Below, in pieces: positions 53,578 through 62,299 of a stretch of DNA of 64,000 nt (position 1 is its first letter; each line of letters opens with the position of its first letter). The stretch is taken from positions 1 to 64,000 of the forward strand of contig NZ_UTKY01000076.1 of the NCBI RefSeq assembly GCF_900583165.1, written 5' to 3'. A model generated the notes under the pieces. The model did no database searches. It saw nothing but the letters and a program-made list of their open reading frames with translations, and was not told the origin of the DNA. Made by a program: the position numbers and the translations under genes. This stretch comes from Pseudomonas viridiflava (GTDB lineage Bacteria > Pseudomonadota > Gammaproteobacteria > Pseudomonadales > Pseudomonadaceae).

Positions 53578-53679
53578 CTGTAGGAGCGAGCTTGCTCGAG
53601 AAAAACCCAAAGGCACCGCGTTTTTCCAGGGTGGGCGCGTTATCGTTGGCGATCTTCGCGAGCAAGCTCGCTCCTACAG
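53578..53679. repeat. REP doublet, family A (REPIN)
   Basis: Inverted family A REPs around the family spacer, located inside the minus-strand purine operon between alc and allA; the left copy has CTTGCTCGAG in place of CTTGCTCGCG. Confidence 0.92.
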
Positions 53680-53688
53680 GTTCAGCGC

Positions 53689-54684
53689 TTACTTGGCGAC
53701 TTTACCGAGAACGCGCAGGCGACTCACACCACCATCCGGGAACACGTTCAAGCGGATGTGGGTAATCGGCCCCAGTGCCTTGATCTGCTCGGCGAAGCTG
53801 TGTTCAGCGTGCATTTCCAGCTTCTGTGCCGGCAGCAGTTCGCGCCAGAACAGCGATTGGGTTTCGATCTGGCTGTCGGTGCCGCCCTTCACGAACGCGC
53901 CCTGAATCGAGCAGGTGTCCGGGTAGTTGCCCTTGAAGTGCAGGGTGTCGACGATGATTTTCTCGATCTCGCCCGGGTGGCCCAGCGCGACGATGACCCA
54001 GTCATTGCCCGGCGTGCGACGACGTGCGGTTTCCCAGCCATCGCCCATGTTGATGCCACGGCCAGGGTTGAGGATGTTGCTCATGCGCCCGAAGTGTTCA
54101 TCGGAGCACGCCAGTGCGCGGCCGCCATTGAGGGCCGAGGCGAGGTCGACTTGTTCGTTGTCGCCAATCGACGACCAGTCGCGGAACGGAATGCCGTACA
54201 CACGCAGACGCGCCACGCCGCCATCCGGGTAGATGTTGAAGCGCAGGTGGCTGAACGCCTTGTCGTTGCTAATCTCGTGGTAGTGGTGGCTGTTGCCTTG
54301 CAGCTCGACGGCCGACAGCACTTCTTCCCACTGGGTGTTCTCGTCAGGGTCGCCCGAGGCCAGGAAGCAGGCTTCCAGCGAGGCCGACGGCGGGAAGTTG
54401 CCGGTGAAGAATGAAGTGTCGATGTCCACGCCCTTGATCGAACCCGGCACGCCCAAGCGGATCACCGCGCTGTCGTAGCCTTCGAAGCGCTTGCGGCGTG
54501 ACTCCCAGCCGTCCATCCACTTGCCGTTGTCATCGAAAACGCCCTCCTTCCACACGGCCGGGGTCGGCTGGAACAGGCGGTTGGCGTCAGCGAACCAGTC
54601 ATCGGTCACCGAAAGAATCTTGGTGCCCAGACGGGCGTCGGCCAGGTTGACGAACTTCTCGAAAGGTACGGCGTAAGCTTTCAT
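53689..54684 (-). CDS. alc: Allantoicase
   Basis: Allantoicase hydrolyses allantoate to ureidoglycolate and urea. The 331-residue protein consists of two related beta-sandwich halves, visible as repeated segments (GWESRRKR ... DSAVIRLGVPGSIKGVDIDTSFFTGNFP and GWETARRR ... DWVIVALGHPGEIEKIIVDTLHFKGNYP). The ATG at 54684 begins MKAYAVPFEKF; the frame extends upstream into uraD sequence, but that part is not coding. It lies 41 bases after uraD. Confidence 0.95.
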   Translation of the reverse strand: MKAYAVPFEKFVNLADARLGTKILSVTDDWFADANRLFQPTPAVWKEGVFDDNGKWMDGWESRRKRFEGYDSAVIRLGVPGSIKGVDIDTSFFTGNFPPSASLEACFLASGDPDENTQWEEVLSAVELQGNSHHYHEISNDKAFSHLRFNIYPDGGVARLRVYGIPFRDWSSIGDNEQVDLASALNGGRALACSDEHFGRMSNILNPGRGINMGDGWETARRRTPGNDWVIVALGHPGEIEKIIVDTLHFKGNYPDTCSIQGAFVKGGTDSQIETQSLFWRELLPAQKLEMHAEHSFAEQIKALGPITHIRLNVFPDGGVSRLRVLGKVAK

Positions 54685-54725
54685 TCTTCTTGTCTGCCTT
54701 AAATAGAGTGGCTGGGGATGGTCTG

Positions 54726-55241
54726 CTAGAGGGTCAGTAAGCGGAACAACGCGATCTTGTTGATCTCGGCCAGTGCACATTTGAACTCGGCCTCGACCGA
54801 GTTGTGAATGCGCGTTTCGAACGCGGCCAGGATCTGATGCCGGTTGCTGCCTTTTACCGCCATGATGAAGGGAAACTTGAACTTGGCCTTGTAGGCATCG
54901 TTCAGCTCGGTGAAGCGAGAAAACTCTTCGGCCGTGCATTGGTGAATCCCCGCGCCAGCTTGCTCATCGGTGCTGGCTTGGGTCAGTTGGCCCTGGACGG
55001 CAGCTTTGCCCGCCAGGTCCGGGTGAGCGTTGATCAGGGCCAGCTGGCTGGCGTGATCGGCGCTCAACAGGATGTCGCTCATGCGCTGGTGCAGGGTTTC
55101 GATTTCATCGATCGAAGCGTCCTGGCCCAGGTCGAAGGCCTTTTCGGCCACCCACGGCGAATGTTCATAGATATCGGCGAAGGCTTGGACGAATTCGTCG
55201 CGGCTCAGGGTCGACGGCTTGAGTGTTTGGAACGCGGTCAT
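54726..55241 (-). CDS. uraD: OHCU decarboxylase UraD
   Basis: UraD decarboxylates 2-oxo-4-hydroxy-4-carboxy-5-ureidoimidazoline to (S)-allantoin. The all-helical 171-residue protein shows the family segments LSRDEFVQAFADIYEHSPWVA, LINAHPDLAGKA (catalytic His region) and FKFPFIMAVKGSNR. Its ATG overlaps the puuE stop by 4 bases, so the two are co-translated. Confidence 0.95.
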   Translation of the reverse strand: MTAFQTLKPSTLSRDEFVQAFADIYEHSPWVAEKAFDLGQDASIDEIETLHQRMSDILLSADHASQLALINAHPDLAGKAAVQGQLTQASTDEQAGAGIHQCTAEEFSRFTELNDAYKAKFKFPFIMAVKGSNRHQILAAFETRIHNSVEAEFKCALAEINKIALFRLLTL

Positions 55242-56164
55242 TTGGCAGCTCCCTTGAACGGATGGGTTTCATGCCAGTGACGGGCAATGTCGACACGACG
55301 CGTGAACCACACCTGTTCGTGACCTTTGACGTACTCGATAAAACGCTTCAAGGAGGCCAGGCGTGCAGGGCGGCCAATCAGGCGGCAATGCAGGCCGATG
55401 GAGAGCATCTTCGGTGCCTCGGCGCCTTCGGCGTAAAGCACGTCGAACGCGTCCTTGAGGTATTCGAAAAAGTCATCGCCCTTGTTGAACCCCTGCACCT
55501 GGGTGAAACGCATGTCGTTGGTGTCCAGGGTGTAGGGGATCACCAAATGCGGCTTGCCGGTAGGGTTGTTGGGTTCCCAGTAGGGCAGGTCATCGTCGTA
55601 GGTGTCGCAGTCGTAGAGGAAGCCGCCTTCCTCCATCACCAGCCGCCGTGTGTTGGGGCCGGTGCGCCCGGTGTACCAGCCCAGTGGGCGTTCGCCGGTC
55701 AGCTCGGTGAGGATGCGGATGGCTTCGAGCATGTGCTCGCGCTCCTGGGCCTCGTCCATATATTGGTAGTCGATCCAGCGATAACCATGGCTGCAGATCT
55801 CATGGCCGGCCTCGACCATCGCACGGATCACATCCGGGTGACGCTGGGCGGCCATGGCCACGGCGAAGATGGTCAGCGGGATATCGAATTCTTTAAACAG
55901 CTTGAGGATGCGCCACACGCCGGCACGGCTGCCGTATTCATACAGCGACTCCATGCTCATGTTGCGTGCGCCTTGCAACGGCTGGGCCGAGACCATTTCC
56001 GAGAGGAAGGCTTCGGACTCTTTGTCGCCGTGCAAAATGTTGCGCTCACCGCCTTCTTCGTAGTTGAGTACGAAAGACAGCGCAATGCGTGCCTTGCCCG
56101 GCCAATGGGGGTGAGGAGGGTTACTGCCGTAACCGATCAGGTCGCGTGGGTAGTCAGCGCTCAC
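55238..56164 (-). CDS. puuE: Allantoinase PuuE (polysaccharide-deacetylase fold)
   Basis: PuuE hydrolyses allantoin to allantoate by a metal-independent enzyme of the NodB/polysaccharide-deacetylase fold, unrelated to the classical zinc allantoinase. The 308-residue protein has VNYEEGGERNIL, GYRWIDYQYMDEAQEREHM and GWYTGRTGPNTRRLV. It is the first gene of the minus-strand pathway operon (puuE-uraD-alc-allA-puuD), and a palindrome that may be its operator lies about 80 bases upstream. Confidence 0.94.
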   Translation of the reverse strand: MSADYPRDLIGYGSNPPHPHWPGKARIALSFVLNYEEGGERNILHGDKESEAFLSEMVSAQPLQGARNMSMESLYEYGSRAGVWRILKLFKEFDIPLTIFAVAMAAQRHPDVIRAMVEAGHEICSHGYRWIDYQYMDEAQEREHMLEAIRILTELTGERPLGWYTGRTGPNTRRLVMEEGGFLYDCDTYDDDLPYWEPNNPTGKPHLVIPYTLDTNDMRFTQVQGFNKGDDFFEYLKDAFDVLYAEGAEAPKMLSIGLHCRLIGRPARLASLKRFIEYVKGHEQVWFTRRVDIARHWHETHPFKGAAK

Positions 56165-56245
56165 TGCAGTCTTCCTTCTTGTTCGTGATCATTCATGTGG
56201 CGGCCGGGCAGCGAAATGACTGGGTGGCGTCACAGCGATGAGTGA

Positions 56246-56255
56246 TTGTATACAA
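56246..56255. promoter_or_regulatory. Palindrome TTGTATACAA upstream of puuE
   Basis: A perfect 10-base palindrome 82-91 bases before the puuE start, of the form bound by FCD-type GntR regulators. A one-base variant lies upstream of hiuH. Confidence 0.6.
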
Positions 56256-56366
56256 CTTATCGCCCACTTTGTAAGCCTACATTTCTGCATTTTTTATCCA
56301 GGTGTCTGGAATAAACCCTAGCAAGAAACCTGCCCAGTCGGTCAGTTATCGGAAGGAAAGATTCCC

Positions 56367-56469
56367 CTGTAGGAGCGAGCTTGCTCGCGAAAAGCCAGAG
56401 GGCACCTCATTTAGTCCTGAAGCCCCGCGTTACCGGTCACGATTTTCGCGAGCAAGCTCGCTCCTACAG
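56367..56469. repeat. REP doublet, family A (REPIN), diverged spacer
   Basis: Inverted family A REPs (core GAGCGAGCTTGCTCGC) with a spacer that shares only parts with the other family A units. It separates the two palindromes of the puuE/hiuH region. Confidence 0.92.
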
Positions 56470-56493
56470 GGGATTGGGGTTCTGTTGAATTTA

Positions 56494-56503
56494 TTGTGTA
56501 CAA
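56494..56503. promoter_or_regulatory. Near-palindrome TTGTGTACAA upstream of hiuH
   Basis: Differs by one base from the palindrome at 56246 and is extended by matching A/T at both ends; it lies about 100 bases before the hiuH start, so one regulator could control both transcripts. Confidence 0.58.
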
Positions 56504-56603
56504 TTTTTTTAAAAAGTGTCTTAATCAGTCATCGCCGGCTTTTTCACTGCCCTGAAAAAGTGCGGATCACTCTTCTATTGACTACAGGAGGCGCGTAGAC
56601 GCC

Positions 56604-56957
56604 ATGGGACGTTTGACCACACACGTTTTGGACGCTGCACACGGCTGCCCCGGCAGCGCGATCAAGGTTGAGCTGTACCGCGTCGAAGGTGCGCAACTTG
56701 AGCTGGTCGCCACCGCGCAGACCAACAGCGACGGCCGTTGCGACGCCCCCCTGCTGCAAGGCGACGACTACCGCAGCGGTGTCTACCAACTGCAATTCAG
56801 CGCTGGTGACTACTATCGCGCCCGTGGCGTGCAATTGCCCGAACCGGCCTTCCTGGATGTGGTGGTACTGCGTTTCGGCATCAGTGCCGAGCAGGATCAC
56901 TACCATGTTCCGCTGCTGATTTCGCCCTACAGCTACTCCACCTATCGCGGTAGCTAG
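56604..56957 (+). CDS. hiuH: 5-hydroxyisourate hydrolase (transthyretin-like)
   Basis: This enzyme converts 5-hydroxyisourate, the PuuD product, to the substrate of UraD. The 117-residue protein shows the family motifs LTTHVLDAAHGCPG at the N-terminus, a central basic residue region and the C-terminal YHVPLLISPYSYSTYRGS. It is divergent from the other pathway genes and ends before a terminator. Confidence 0.96.
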   Translation: MGRLTTHVLDAAHGCPGSAIKVELYRVEGAQLELVATAQTNSDGRCDAPLLQGDDYRSGVYQLQFSAGDYYRARGVQLPEPAFLDVVVLRFGISAEQDHYHVPLLISPYSYSTYRGS

Positions 56958-57000
56958 CGTCACCTCGCTTCACACCCCCAAAGCTCTTCGTTGGTTTTTC

Positions 57001-57027
57001 GCCCGCCCACACTGCGGGCTTTTTTTC
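57001..57027 (+). terminator. Rho-independent terminator after hiuH
   Basis: GCCCGC pairs with GCGGGC around a 7-base loop and is followed by seven T residues, 44 bases past the hiuH stop. It isolates the following toxin-like gene from hiuH transcription. Confidence 0.9.
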
Positions 57028-57077
57028 GTCTGCATTTAACTATCTAACGTCGCTTGGATACCTGCACTACCTAGGCT

Positions 57078-57103
57078 GGCTTTTTCCACGAGAAGAAAAA
57101 GCC
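57078..57103 (+). promoter_or_regulatory. Hairpin directly abutting the start codon of the toxin-like gene
   Basis: GGCTTTTTC pairs perfectly with GAAAAAGCC (9 bp) around the 8-base loop CACGAGAA; the ribosome-binding stretch GAGAAG lies in the loop and right arm, and the ATG begins at the next base. This could restrict translation. Confidence 0.6.
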
Positions 57104-60100
57104 ATGACCTCGAACCCCGCAAACCCCGTCGTACCTCCCGCGTCCACCGACATCGTCGATATTGACGACTCCAGCGACACTGAAGCCAGGTTCCGGACGA
57201 TGCGCGACCAGTTGAAATGGCGGATCAATACCTGTACTCATCCCAGTCGCCTGATTAATCAGCTCTGCCTTGCCGACATGCGCTGCCGCGAATCCGCGAA
57301 GACGCTCACACACCTGATAGAGCGCTCACCCCGAATCCTGAAGGTGATTCGTGCCGAGCTGTACAAAGAGTTCAATGAAGACCCCGATGATCTGCTGTTT
57401 ACCGTGCCCGCGAAGGACGGAGATCCCGAAAAGGTCGACAACCTGACAGGTCGGGCATTGTCGATGCTCTTTGAGCCTCGGATCGATGCCAATGTCTGCT
57501 CCTCAACCACTTTGAGTATCAAAGCAAAGCCCGGCTACCGATTGACGTTGACGCCGTTTGATGTACTTCAACGGGTGAGTGCGATGAGGCTCGTCGAGCG
57601 ACTGGTTGTTGCGGCCACAGACTATTGGGACATGTTGGTCTACGGTTCCTGGCTGACGCGCCGGGAGCGTTGGGTGGACTTGCATAGGGTACTTTTCGCC
57701 GATCGTGCCTTTGTCGCACGGCAATTGAATGAGCTGTCGAGTACCGGCATGGCCATGCTTCAGGCCGTGATCGATGCCCCGAGCGCAGAGGCGCGTCAGC
57801 GCGCAGGGGGAGAGTGGGCCGCAGTGCGAGTGGGTCTTCTACTGTGGCCGGGTACGCCTGCGATTGCGATTCCAGGTGCCTTGCATATCTATCGTGAGGG
57901 AGAACCCGAGGGGGTACCCCACGTTATCTACCTGCCGGGTGTCGCTCGCAATTTCTACGAGTACCCTTCCTTCGTCGCGTTTCAGTGTGGCGTCCTGCAA
58001 CTGAGCCATTCTCGGTTTGAGGAGCTCTGGCAATGTCTGCCCTTGAATCGTCGTCAGACGCTTTGCCGCCCTGCGGACTTGTCACCGGCGTCCAGCGTGG
58101 TGCTGGGCTCGGAGATTCTTGAAGATGCGTTGGCGCTGGTGACGCGGGCGTTGCTGAGGCAGCAATGGGATAACGAACTGGCTTGTGCGGTCACTGTTTA
58201 TCACCAACAGGTGTTTGCCAAAGAACGGTCGCAGCCGCTCAATTCGAGTTTTTTCCTCAAACACGTGGAGGGCAGCCGGCGTCTATTGGTCGGGGACGGG
58301 CCGCTCGGCGAGCTTTGTGACGAATTGCTGGATTGGGACCAGCAGCGCCGACACGCAGACATCATCTTTGCCAGTACTGCGCCCGGTTTGCCCTTGCACA
58401 CCGTAGAGCAGCAGATCACGCGTTACGAGAAAGGCCTGGTGGCGTTGCTGGACCCGAATGATCCAAGCGCCGAGACCCCTGCGTATCAGGAGGTCGTCGC
58501 ACTGGTGAGTCAACTCAAGGTGCATGCCGACACGTTGAATTCAATCACACAGGGTGCCCGGCAACGATTGTTAGGTTTTGCGTTCTGGACTGAGCGCCTC
58601 GGTGGAGCAGGGACGCCCAGGCGGGGGGTGTCGTTTATGCACGCGCAAACCGAGGCTTTGCGTTGCGAGGTGCAACTGCAACATAAGCTCAAGTTGCTGA
58701 GTACGGCGCATCGGGACCTGATAATTGAAGTGGTGGAGCAGCCTTTGCCCAGCCGGCGTCCGGGCAGTCAAACCCAGGTGCTATCGATTGCCATCGGCAG
58801 CGAACTCGATGGGTTTTCCTCGTTGGATAACGTCTGGGTCGTGACGACCGCCGCGGCGGTGAGGGTTCCGAAACGACAACTGCCCGTGGTGCTGTACGCG
58901 GTCGGGGAAGAGGGCGGGGTGATGGGGTTTGCCGGGCTGGACGCGCTGACCCGCAGCGTCAAGGCCAGTCTCGTCAGTCGCGACGATTCTATGCTGTGGG
59001 GCTGTATCGCGCGCGATAAGCGCAGCGGCTTACGCGCGCATGCGACACATGAAACGTTAGAGGTGCGCTACGTGCCCATCCTGAAAAAGCCTGCCGTGGT
59101 GTTTATCAGGAAGCTCCTCGGGTCGTATGACCGCTTGCACTGCAGCGTGGATGAGATCACGCGTATTTTCAGTGAGGTGAAGGACGCCGAGTTGAGCCGT
59201 GCACTACTGCTGACTGAGTTGGAGCAACGACTGCAGGTTCCCGTCAATAGCGCCCTGAGCCATGCGCAGACGAATGTCGAGCTGTTGCGCAATCTCGCGC
59301 TTGAAGCAAAAAAACTGCCAGCATGGCTGACGACGGCAGCCAACGCTCAGCGTAGACGTTTCAGGCGTTTGCAGAAGCATCACATGAGCAACGCTTGGGC
59401 ATTTTTAGCGCGGCATGAACAACGTCTGCCGGACCTGATGACGTATGCCCGCCAGGCGTTGAGCGCCCGATTGCGTCGCGACGGTATCGCTTTGCAGGTG
59501 GCGTTAGACGAGCCGTTTATCGTGATGTCGGGTGATATTCACGGCACCTATTGTGACTATGAAGAAGCTTGCCGTCTGAGGGACCCGCGAATGCGACTGT
59601 CGCCGTCTTCTTCGTGCAGAGCGTTCAGCCTGTTGGAGTTGGCGCTGCACAACCTCGATCCGCAGGCAACATGGACGCAATATAAACTAAACCGTGCCTG
59701 CGTTCTGCGATCGCCGTGGCCAGGCTTTCATGTCAACCATCTGAGGCAAATAATATCTTCGTTGGATATCGGTGGTCGATACGATGCATTGATCAATAAA
59801 GCGTTTTATCCCGCTGTTAACCCCGACCACCCGCTCAGCGAGGGGCGTATCCCCGAATTGTTGAATCGTGCATTGCGTGCGGGCATTGACTTTCATCTGT
59901 ATGTGGCGGCGCAAGAGGGGTTGTCGGCGAACGCGCAAAGCGTATTCAGCACCGCAATGGCTGCACGAACGCCCCAGGACCTGCTGAAAAACCAGCACCA
60001 GCTGCAGCTGTATAAGGTTCATCTGGTGGGGCATACGATGCAGCATGATCGTTATGTCGCAGGGATAGTGGTGGTGCAGGACAAGCGCTCAGCGCTTTGC

Positions 60101-62299
60101 GTGATCTACTGGCCGCAGGCCCCGCACGCGTGCGTGCTCACTGAGTACAGCAGCCTGGACAAGGCGAGAGCTGAATTGAACCGCCTCGGTGCTTTGCCAG
60201 ATAACGCCAAAACACTGGCACGGCAAGTGGCGCCCGGTTGGGCCTTTCAGTCCGGGCCTGATCCAATGGCTGTCAGCATTGTTGATATGTTCTCGGGTGG
60301 ATTCTTGGTGAAAGGGTATTGGCAGGCGTATCGCACATTCCGTGTGAAATACCCTGAGCCTTCGCTGTCGATCCATGAGATAGAAGAACAAGTGCTTGAT
60401 CAGATTGCCAGCGATCCACAGGAATGGTTGGCGCTCGTCGCCAGCTCCCATTGCAATGCCCAGGCGTTGCTGTACCGCGGGCATGTGCTGGAGCTGCAAC
60501 GCCAGACACAAGCGGCCAGTTACTCCAATAAGGCGCTTGAAGAGTACCGGATCCGCCGCCGTCGCGATGATAGTGTTGCCAAGGTGCGGATGGTGTTGGG
60601 CCTCTTTATTCCGATAGTTGGGGTGTTCAGTGATATCTATCAATTGTACGGCGCGGTGCGGCGTTATTTACGCTCTGGCAACCCCGGCGATAAGCGCGTG
60701 CTGGCCGATACGGTAAAGTTTTTTACGGTCGGTCTGGTCATGGCGTTGGTGCCCGGCCCCAAGAGAGTAGGGGTGTCGACGGCGGCTTTGGGGCGTATAC
60801 GCCGCTGGCGTGTGGAGCCGAGCAGTGTTTCCCATTCGGCCCCATCGGTGAGACAACTTCCGGGATTGGAGCGTTTCAAGGTCAAGTCGGTGCCTGAAGA
60901 GGCTGTGGCGTTGAGGGGGCCGGATCAGAACGGTGTTTACATCAAGAACGGTGAGTTATTTGTGGCGGATGACGCACACCATTATCCGGTTTACCGTCGC
61001 GCAAACGAGACATCGTTCCGCCTGAAAAACCCGCAGGTACCTGGGCAGGACGAACTGATCATCAATATTCGGCAGTCCAAGGAATGGTTACTCGCGGCAG
61101 ACGCGCCGCAGCCCTTGGCGGGCTCGAGTTCAGGCGTGCTAAACCCCTGGCGTTCGCCCGTGGCGCCGGCACCTGACTGGAGGCTGCCGGTTGTTCGCAC
61201 GTCGACAGAAAATACGATTCGTCAGTCAACGACGACGGCGAGTCACTGGATAGATTGGGATATCCCTACCCCGAATGGCCTGCAGGTGACGCTGGCGCCT
61301 CATGTCTATCAGGTCCCAGCGGATGCCTCAGGGGTTGCCGGCAACGTGGTGCGCATTGCTCCCATGCACAATACATCGTTGCAAGATCCGCTCAGCAGTT
61401 ACTACAGGCTACTGCCACAAGGGGATCAGGCGCCTCTGGACGGTATCGTATTCATGACCAGAAATGAGCGGTCGGTCTCAACGGTTCACGCTGATATCGA
61501 ACGTTGGACAAGCGCGGCGCCTCTGGAACAGCCTATTGCCATGTCATTCACTGGGCAGAACCAATGGAAACTTCATGCCCCGTTGTTCGACAGGCCATTG
61601 ACTGAGTCTGTAGGTGAGGCCTTTCCTACCCTTAAAGGCACAAGTCGAGCACGGGTCGTTGCGCGCATGATTGAGCTGTCTGGACCACCGGGCCCTGCAA
61701 CCGCCACTCACTTGCTCAACATTCGTGCGACGTTGGACAAATGGTTGTCGCCACTTATGGCCAGGCGGGGAAAAACGGACGACTTGCTGCAGATGCTGCA
61801 GCCCTGTAATAGGCACGGCACTAGCCTATCCATCAATTATGATGGTGATAATCGCGTTTTCAATCGCGTCGATTTTCAAATATCCGGCTTGGACGCTTCG
61901 TTATGGCTCCCAAAAGGTAGAGTCGCGAATCAACGAGAGCTTGCTCAGCGTGCGGCTGTGAAGGAGGAATTGAAACAACAGGGCTTTAAAGTGAGAGATC
62001 GGGAAGTGTCATCCGGCGGCCCTCACACCCACTCGCTTATCGCAACACACCCCAATTCGAACATGCTGTATTACGTGACCCTCCATTGGGCTGAGGGAGG
62101 GTCCATCAGATTAGAAAAAAAGCTGACGACTGCCTGGTTAAATAAAATCATCAATCGGTATTCAGCCTCACGCACATTGGCAGACGTCAAAAGTGCCATG
62201 GAGGAAGGGCGGTTGGTTAGGATCGCAGCAGGCATCCAATGGCCTGTCGAGCGTGACATTCCTTCCAGCGTCTATTTTGTCAAAGTGAATCCAGCCTGA
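57104..62299 (+). CDS. Very large dermonecrotic-toxin-like (DUF6543-type) protein
   Basis: The 1731-residue protein of no named function resembles the large DUF6543/dermonecrotic toxin N-terminal proteins of Pseudomonas (recalled resemblance, not searched). No signal peptide. Long helical N-terminal and middle parts (about 1-1150) precede two hydrophobic segments (about 1163-1185, VLGLFIPIVGVFSDIYQL, and 1204-1218, FFTVGLVMALVPG) that could insert into a membrane, then a region of short beta-like segments (GVYIKNGELFVADDAHHYPVY near 1275). The C-terminal 170 residues have no recognised fold and are encoded by more AT-rich DNA than the rest. No immunity-like gene is adjacent; the 3' end overlaps the convergent LysE gene by 20 bases. 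A hairpin abuts the start codon. Target and export route are unknown. Confidence 0.7.
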   Translation: MTSNPANPVVPPASTDIVDIDDSSDTEARFRTMRDQLKWRINTCTHPSRLINQLCLADMRCRESAKTLTHLIERSPRILKVIRAELYKEFNEDPDDLLFTVPAKDGDPEKVDNLTGRALSMLFEPRIDANVCSSTTLSIKAKPGYRLTLTPFDVLQRVSAMRLVERLVVAATDYWDMLVYGSWLTRRERWVDLHRVLFADRAFVARQLNELSSTGMAMLQAVIDAPSAEARQRAGGEWAAVRVGLLLWPGTPAIAIPGALHIYREGEPEGVPHVIYLPGVARNFYEYPSFVAFQCGVLQLSHSRFEELWQCLPLNRRQTLCRPADLSPASSVVLGSEILEDALALVTRALLRQQWDNELACAVTVYHQQVFAKERSQPLNSSFFLKHVEGSRRLLVGDGPLGELCDELLDWDQQRRHADIIFASTAPGLPLHTVEQQITRYEKGLVALLDPNDPSAETPAYQEVVALVSQLKVHADTLNSITQGARQRLLGFAFWTERLGGAGTPRRGVSFMHAQTEALRCEVQLQHKLKLLSTAHRDLIIEVVEQPLPSRRPGSQTQVLSIAIGSELDGFSSLDNVWVVTTAAAVRVPKRQLPVVLYAVGEEGGVMGFAGLDALTRSVKASLVSRDDSMLWGCIARDKRSGLRAHATHETLEVRYVPILKKPAVVFIRKLLGSYDRLHCSVDEITRIFSEVKDAELSRALLLTELEQRLQVPVNSALSHAQTNVELLRNLALEAKKLPAWLTTAANAQRRRFRRLQKHHMSNAWAFLARHEQRLPDLMTYARQALSARLRRDGIALQVALDEPFIVMSGDIHGTYCDYEEACRLRDPRMRLSPSSSCRAFSLLELALHNLDPQATWTQYKLNRACVLRSPWPGFHVNHLRQIISSLDIGGRYDALINKAFYPAVNPDHPLSEGRIPELLNRALRAGIDFHLYVAAQEGLSANAQSVFSTAMAARTPQDLLKNQHQLQLYKVHLVGHTMQHDRYVAGIVVVQDKRSALCVIYWPQAPHACVLTEYSSLDKARAELNRLGALPDNAKTLARQVAPGWAFQSGPDPMAVSIVDMFSGGFLVKGYWQAYRTFRVKYPEPSLSIHEIEEQVLDQIASDPQEWLALVASSHCNAQALLYRGHVLELQRQTQAASYSNKALEEYRIRRRRDDSVAKVRMVLGLFIPIVGVFSDIYQLYGAVRRYLRSGNPGDKRVLADTVKFFTVGLVMALVPGPKRVGVSTAALGRIRRWRVEPSSVSHSAPSVRQLPGLERFKVKSVPEEAVALRGPDQNGVYIKNGELFVADDAHHYPVYRRANETSFRLKNPQVPGQDELIINIRQSKEWLLAADAPQPLAGSSSGVLNPWRSPVAPAPDWRLPVVRTSTENTIRQSTTTASHWIDWDIPTPNGLQVTLAPHVYQVPADASGVAGNVVRIAPMHNTSLQDPLSSYYRLLPQGDQAPLDGIVFMTRNERSVSTVHADIERWTSAAPLEQPIAMSFTGQNQWKLHAPLFDRPLTESVGEAFPTLKGTSRARVVARMIELSGPPGPATATHLLNIRATLDKWLSPLMARRGKTDDLLQMLQPCNRHGTSLSINYDGDNRVFNRVDFQISGLDASLWLPKGRVANQRELAQRAAVKEELKQQGFKVRDREVSSGGPHTHSLIATHPNSNMLYYVTLHWAEGGSIRLEKKLTTAWLNKIINRYSASRTLADVKSAMEEGRLVRIAAGIQWPVERDIPSSVYFVKVNPA

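Larger units (their letters stand above)
56165..56603. other. Divergent promoter region between puuE and hiuH
   Basis: This gap holds two near-identical 10-base palindromes, one close to each gene, with a family A REP doublet between them. No ORF of coding character is present. Confidence 0.6.

Noticed and set aside
3556..56469. Regularly repeated palindromic units considered as CRISPR or attachment sites
   Set aside because: The copies are scattered singly between genes over more than 50 kb, are hairpin-forming and lack array spacing, so they are REP elements.
59530..59550. GDIHG in the toxin-like protein, resembling a metallophosphatase motif
   Set aside because: The companion motifs GDxxDRG and GNHE are not found, so this short match is probably chance.
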